NCBI GenBank assembly: GCA_004296145.1
Contig: SEBM01000029.1
Span: 1-14,941 of the forward strand
Length of the DNA: 14,941 bases
Source: Flavobacterium sp.
GTDB lineage: Bacteria > Bacteroidota > Bacteroidia > Flavobacteriales > Flavobacteriaceae
Direction of reading: 5' to 3'
Each line of letters starts with the position of its first letter. The first letter of the stretch is position 1. The notes beneath the pieces were generated by a model that made no database searches, was not told the DNA's origin, and saw only the letters and a list, made by a program, of their open reading frames with translations. Both the position numbers and the translations under genes were made by a program. Positions 13,448 through 14,941 of the stretch are shown one piece after another.

Positions 13448-13921
13448 TTAGCAACAGCCTGATCCAGGTGCACATGAACTTGCACTATCAGCATTTAACT
13501 GAGATAATTTTACTTTTGATTTATCTGACGGTATTCCGCATTGTTCCTGAGCTAAACATGCAGTCTGTTTATTTAAAAGAATAAAGTTTTTCCCATTAAA
13601 ATCAAGATCATATTTGCCAATTGTAGTATCTTGATATTCAACTTCAATTTCATGGTCTTCAATGCCTAAAACCTTTTCTGAAAGTTCAATTATATTAATC
13701 AATTTTTGTGGTTTAAGTCTGTGTTCATAATCATTAGCATCCCAAAGTTGAAAGTTTACAACCGTTTCTTTTCTTACTGTCCCACCGCAATCAATAAAGT
13801 TTTTAGTAATTAGACCAACTTCTGTTACATGGAAATATTCCGGAACAAAATTTCCATTTGGCAATTCAAAATTTACAGCTTCAACTGTTTTTAATACTTC
13901 TTTAATTTCTGAAAGTTTCAT
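13448..13921 (-). CDS. DUF6428 family protein of the ars operon
   Basis: This 157-residue soluble protein belongs to a family commonly found in Bacteroidota ars operons and has no established function. The N-terminal 120 residues are mixed alpha/beta with few cysteines (Cys45 in DCGG). The tail is Cys-rich: Cys122 and Cys128 in ACLAQEQCGIP, then Cys150, Cys156 and Cys157 in SSCAPGSGCC at the very end. Clustered thiols near a flexible C-terminus suggest binding of As(III) or another soft metal(loid), possibly handing it to Acr3; this is an inference. It follows the acetyltransferase gene after 93 bp and precedes arsC by 46 bp. Confidence 0.75.
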   Translation of the reverse strand: MKLSEIKEVLKTVEAVNFELPNGNFVPEYFHVTEVGLITKNFIDCGGTVRKETVVNFQLWDANDYEHRLKPQKLINIIELSEKVLGIEDHEIEVEYQDTTIGKYDLDFNGKNFILLNKQTACLAQEQCGIPSDKSKVKLSQLNADSASSCAPGSGCC

Positions 13922-13957
13922 AATTTATGTGTTTTAAAAATTAATAATATTTTTTGC

Positions 13958-13976
13958 CATAGTGGTAATAACTATG
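13958..13976. promoter_or_regulatory. Small inverted repeat in the largest gap of the ars operon
   Basis: CATAGT (13958-13963) and ACTATG (13971-13976) flank a 7-nt spacer within the 93-bp gap between the acetyltransferase and DUF6428 genes. It may be a processing or attenuation hairpin or an internal operator. No TAnnTTTG box is seen here. Confidence 0.3.
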
Positions 13977-14014
13977 ATTAAGCAATTACTGCTACTATAT
14001 TTGTAAATGAATAA

Positions 14015-14500
14015 TTAATTGATCAATTTGCTTCTTCTTTCCAGAAGGAAGGTGTCTCTCCAGACTCCATTTTGTTTACCTATTTTTTCGCGAATGCCTA
14101 AAATCCTGAATCCGGCTTTTTCATGAATCCGAAGACTTGCTGTATTTTCAGGAAATATACCAGCCTGAAGTGTCCAAATACTTTCACTTTCACTTAAATG
14201 AACAAGCTCATTTAAAAGAATAAGACCGATTCCTTTGCCTGACTGCTGCGGATCAACATATACGCTGACTTCGGCTACGCCTGCATAAACACATCGTGAA
14301 GAAACCGGTGTTAGTGCTGCCCAGCCTAGGAGCTGCCCATCTTTTTCTGCAACAACCCTGCAGGCTGCCAAGTGCGATGCATCCCAGTCTTCCCACGAAG
14401 GAGTACTGGTTTGAAAAGTTGCATTACCCGTGTTTATCCCTTTTTCGTAGATTAACCTGACTTGTTCCCAGTCAGTTGCTAATAAATTTCGGATTTCCAT
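14015..14500 (-). CDS. GNAT acetyltransferase, ArsN / phosphinothricin acetyltransferase-like
   Basis: This 161-residue enzyme of the PAT/Bar branch of GNATs transfers acetyl from acetyl-CoA to an amino group. The start is at ATG 14500: the frame is open up to 14539, but that would overlap arsR, and MEIRNLLATDWEQV is the natural family start, 10 nt after the arsR stop. Visible landmarks are NATFQTSTPSWEDW (26-39), the candidate catalytic region AEVSVYV with Glu77, and the acetyl-CoA loop VDPQQSGKGIG (82-92, Q-x-x-G-x-G). The GIFPENTASLRIHEKAGFR segment (114-132) completes the set. ArsN proteins of this group lie in ars operons, and ArsN1 is known to acetylate the arsenic-containing glutamate analogue arsinothricin. 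Position between arsR and arsC supports that role. A generic phosphinothricin or methionine-sulfone acetyltransferase is the alternative. Confidence 0.8.
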   Translation of the reverse strand: MEIRNLLATDWEQVRLIYEKGINTGNATFQTSTPSWEDWDASHLAACRVVAEKDGQLLGWAALTPVSSRCVYAGVAEVSVYVDPQQSGKGIGLILLNELVHLSESESIWTLQAGIFPENTASLRIHEKAGFRILGIREKIGKQNGVWRDTFLLERRSKLIN

Positions 14501-14510
14501 ATTTTTAAAA

Positions 14511-14843
14511 TTAACAGCACTCGTTTCTCTTTTTTTCAAGATGAGTGGTGATGTGTTCGAAAAATCCCTTTATTTTCTCGAGTCCCGGCTCATTAATGCA
14601 GTAACAAATAGAGTTACCATCAATGCTTCCTTTTATTAAACCAGCGTTTTTAAGTTCCTTAAGATGCTGGGATACGGTAGGCTGAGATAATGGTAGTTCA
14701 TTAACTATATCTCCGCAGATACAAGTATCTACTTTTAATAAATATTCCATAATAGCTATTCGGGCAGGATGGCCTAAAGCTTTAGCCAAAACAGCAAGTT
14801 CGTTTTGACTGTCTGTAAAATAATCTGTTTTTGTAGCTCCCAT
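14511..14843 (-). CDS. arsR: ArsR/SmtB-family arsenic-responsive repressor
   Basis: This 110-residue winged-helix repressor leads the operon. The start is ATG 14843; the frame runs seven codons further to a TTG that lies inside the operator region, so it is not used. After ALGHPARIAIMEYL (22-35) comes Cys41-Ile-Cys43 at the beginning of helix 3, corresponding to the CxC of the As(III) site of E. coli-type ArsR. The recognition helix is SQPTVSQHLKELKNAGLI (53-70). Further cysteines that could complete a three-coordinate site are Cys80 and Cys82 in ICYC, or the terminal Cys109-Cys110. As(III) binding would release it from DNA. A palindrome overlaps its own promoter, 13 nt upstream of the ATG, which indicates autoregulation of the whole operon. 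Confidence 0.93.
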   Translation of the reverse strand: MGATKTDYFTDSQNELAVLAKALGHPARIAIMEYLLKVDTCICGDIVNELPLSQPTVSQHLKELKNAGLIKGSIDGNSICYCINEPGLEKIKGFFEHITTHLEKKRNECC

Positions 14844-14855
14844 TGTTTTATATTT

Positions 14856-14892
14856 ATATTGCAATATTACGATATTAAATTTGAAATCAAAA
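14856..14892 (-). promoter_or_regulatory. Promoter and operator of the ars operon
   Basis: On the minus strand a TTTTG (-33; plus 14888-14892) and TAATATTG (-7, one mismatch to TAnnTTTG; plus 14862-14869) are separated by 18 nt. Overlapping the -7 box is a perfect 12-bp palindrome ATATTGCAATAT (14856-14867). Further ATAT half-repeats lie on the upstream side (14864-14867 and 14872-14875). A repressor on this site would block RNA polymerase, as expected for ArsR. Confidence 0.65.
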
Positions 14893-14924
14893 TTTTTTTT
14901 TATGTTTTTATTGTAATATGTAAC

Positions 14925-14932
14925 GTTAGCGG
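14925..14932 (+). repeat. Third GTTAGCGG repeat at the window edge
   Basis: This is identical to the left cassette boundary repeat at 6495-6502 and lies upstream of the ars promoter. On the minus strand it reads CCGCTAAC, the form found just after a gene stop at 7056. It may therefore mark the 3' boundary of another cassette gene that lies mostly to the right of the window. Confidence 0.35.
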
Positions 14933-14941
14933 TATTTGTTA

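Noticed and set aside
14844..14864. Longer start for arsR at a TTG
   Set aside because: The extra seven codons overlap the palindrome and -7 box of the ars promoter; ATG 14843 fits the family.
1..14941. CRISPR array, insertion sequence with transposase, or phage genes
   Set aside because: No regularly spaced repeats, no transposase or integrase frame, and no structural phage proteins were found on either strand.

Overview
The window looks like Bacteroidota DNA, most likely Flavobacterium or a close relative. Most of it is AT-rich. Starts lack clear Shine-Dalgarno sequences and instead have A-rich leaders. Several promoters fit the Bacteroidota -7 box TAnnTTTG. Protein families such as DUF6428 beside arsenic genes, MerC/GDCCVxC and DUF4259 also fit this phylum. 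The first ~690 bases differ: they are clearly richer in G+C and hold the minus-strand C-terminal half of an S9 (DPP IV-like) peptidase. That gene runs head-to-head into a ppk1 gene lacking its N-terminal third. The 5' parts of both genes are missing exactly where they meet, so this is a breakpoint and quite possibly an assembly chimera.

From 2.1 to 7.1 kb there is a terminator and tRNA-like 3' fragment, then a minus-strand unit (Crp/Fnr-family regulator followed by a short-chain dehydrogenase), an epoxide-hydrolase-type alpha/beta hydrolase, a CPBP (CAAX/ABI) membrane protease, and a DUF4259 gene bracketed by GTTAGCGG/CCGCTAAC inverted repeats. The regulator and dehydrogenase genes each carry a TTACCA-N2-TGGTAA palindrome. 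In both cases it sits exactly 22 nt upstream of a -7-like box, which points to one shared control mechanism.

From 7.1 to 10.3 kb there is a second terminator and tRNA 3' fragment, then SDR, SnoaL-like and AraC-family genes in one direction. This looks like a small oxidoreductase module with its own regulator. Next come a strong terminator, an intact tRNA-Ser(UGA) on the minus strand, another terminator, and a second copy of the tRNA-Ser 3' end. Terminator then tRNA 3' fragment is the scar expected at the far end of an element integrated in a tRNA gene. A short motif (GCCACGATTCTGCCACG and variants) lies 55-110 nt inside two of these scars.

From 11.07 to 14.9 kb there is a minus-strand arsenic-resistance operon: arsR, an ArsN/PAT-like GNAT acetyltransferase, DUF6428, a thioredoxin-type arsenate reductase, the arsenite exporter acr3, and a MerC-GDCCVxC fusion. 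Together they would sense As(III), reduce As(V), export As(III), and possibly acetylate an amino-acid arsenical. The operon may be cargo of the element whose end is the tRNA-Ser fragment at 10544-10565. The other element boundary would then lie beyond the right edge of the window.
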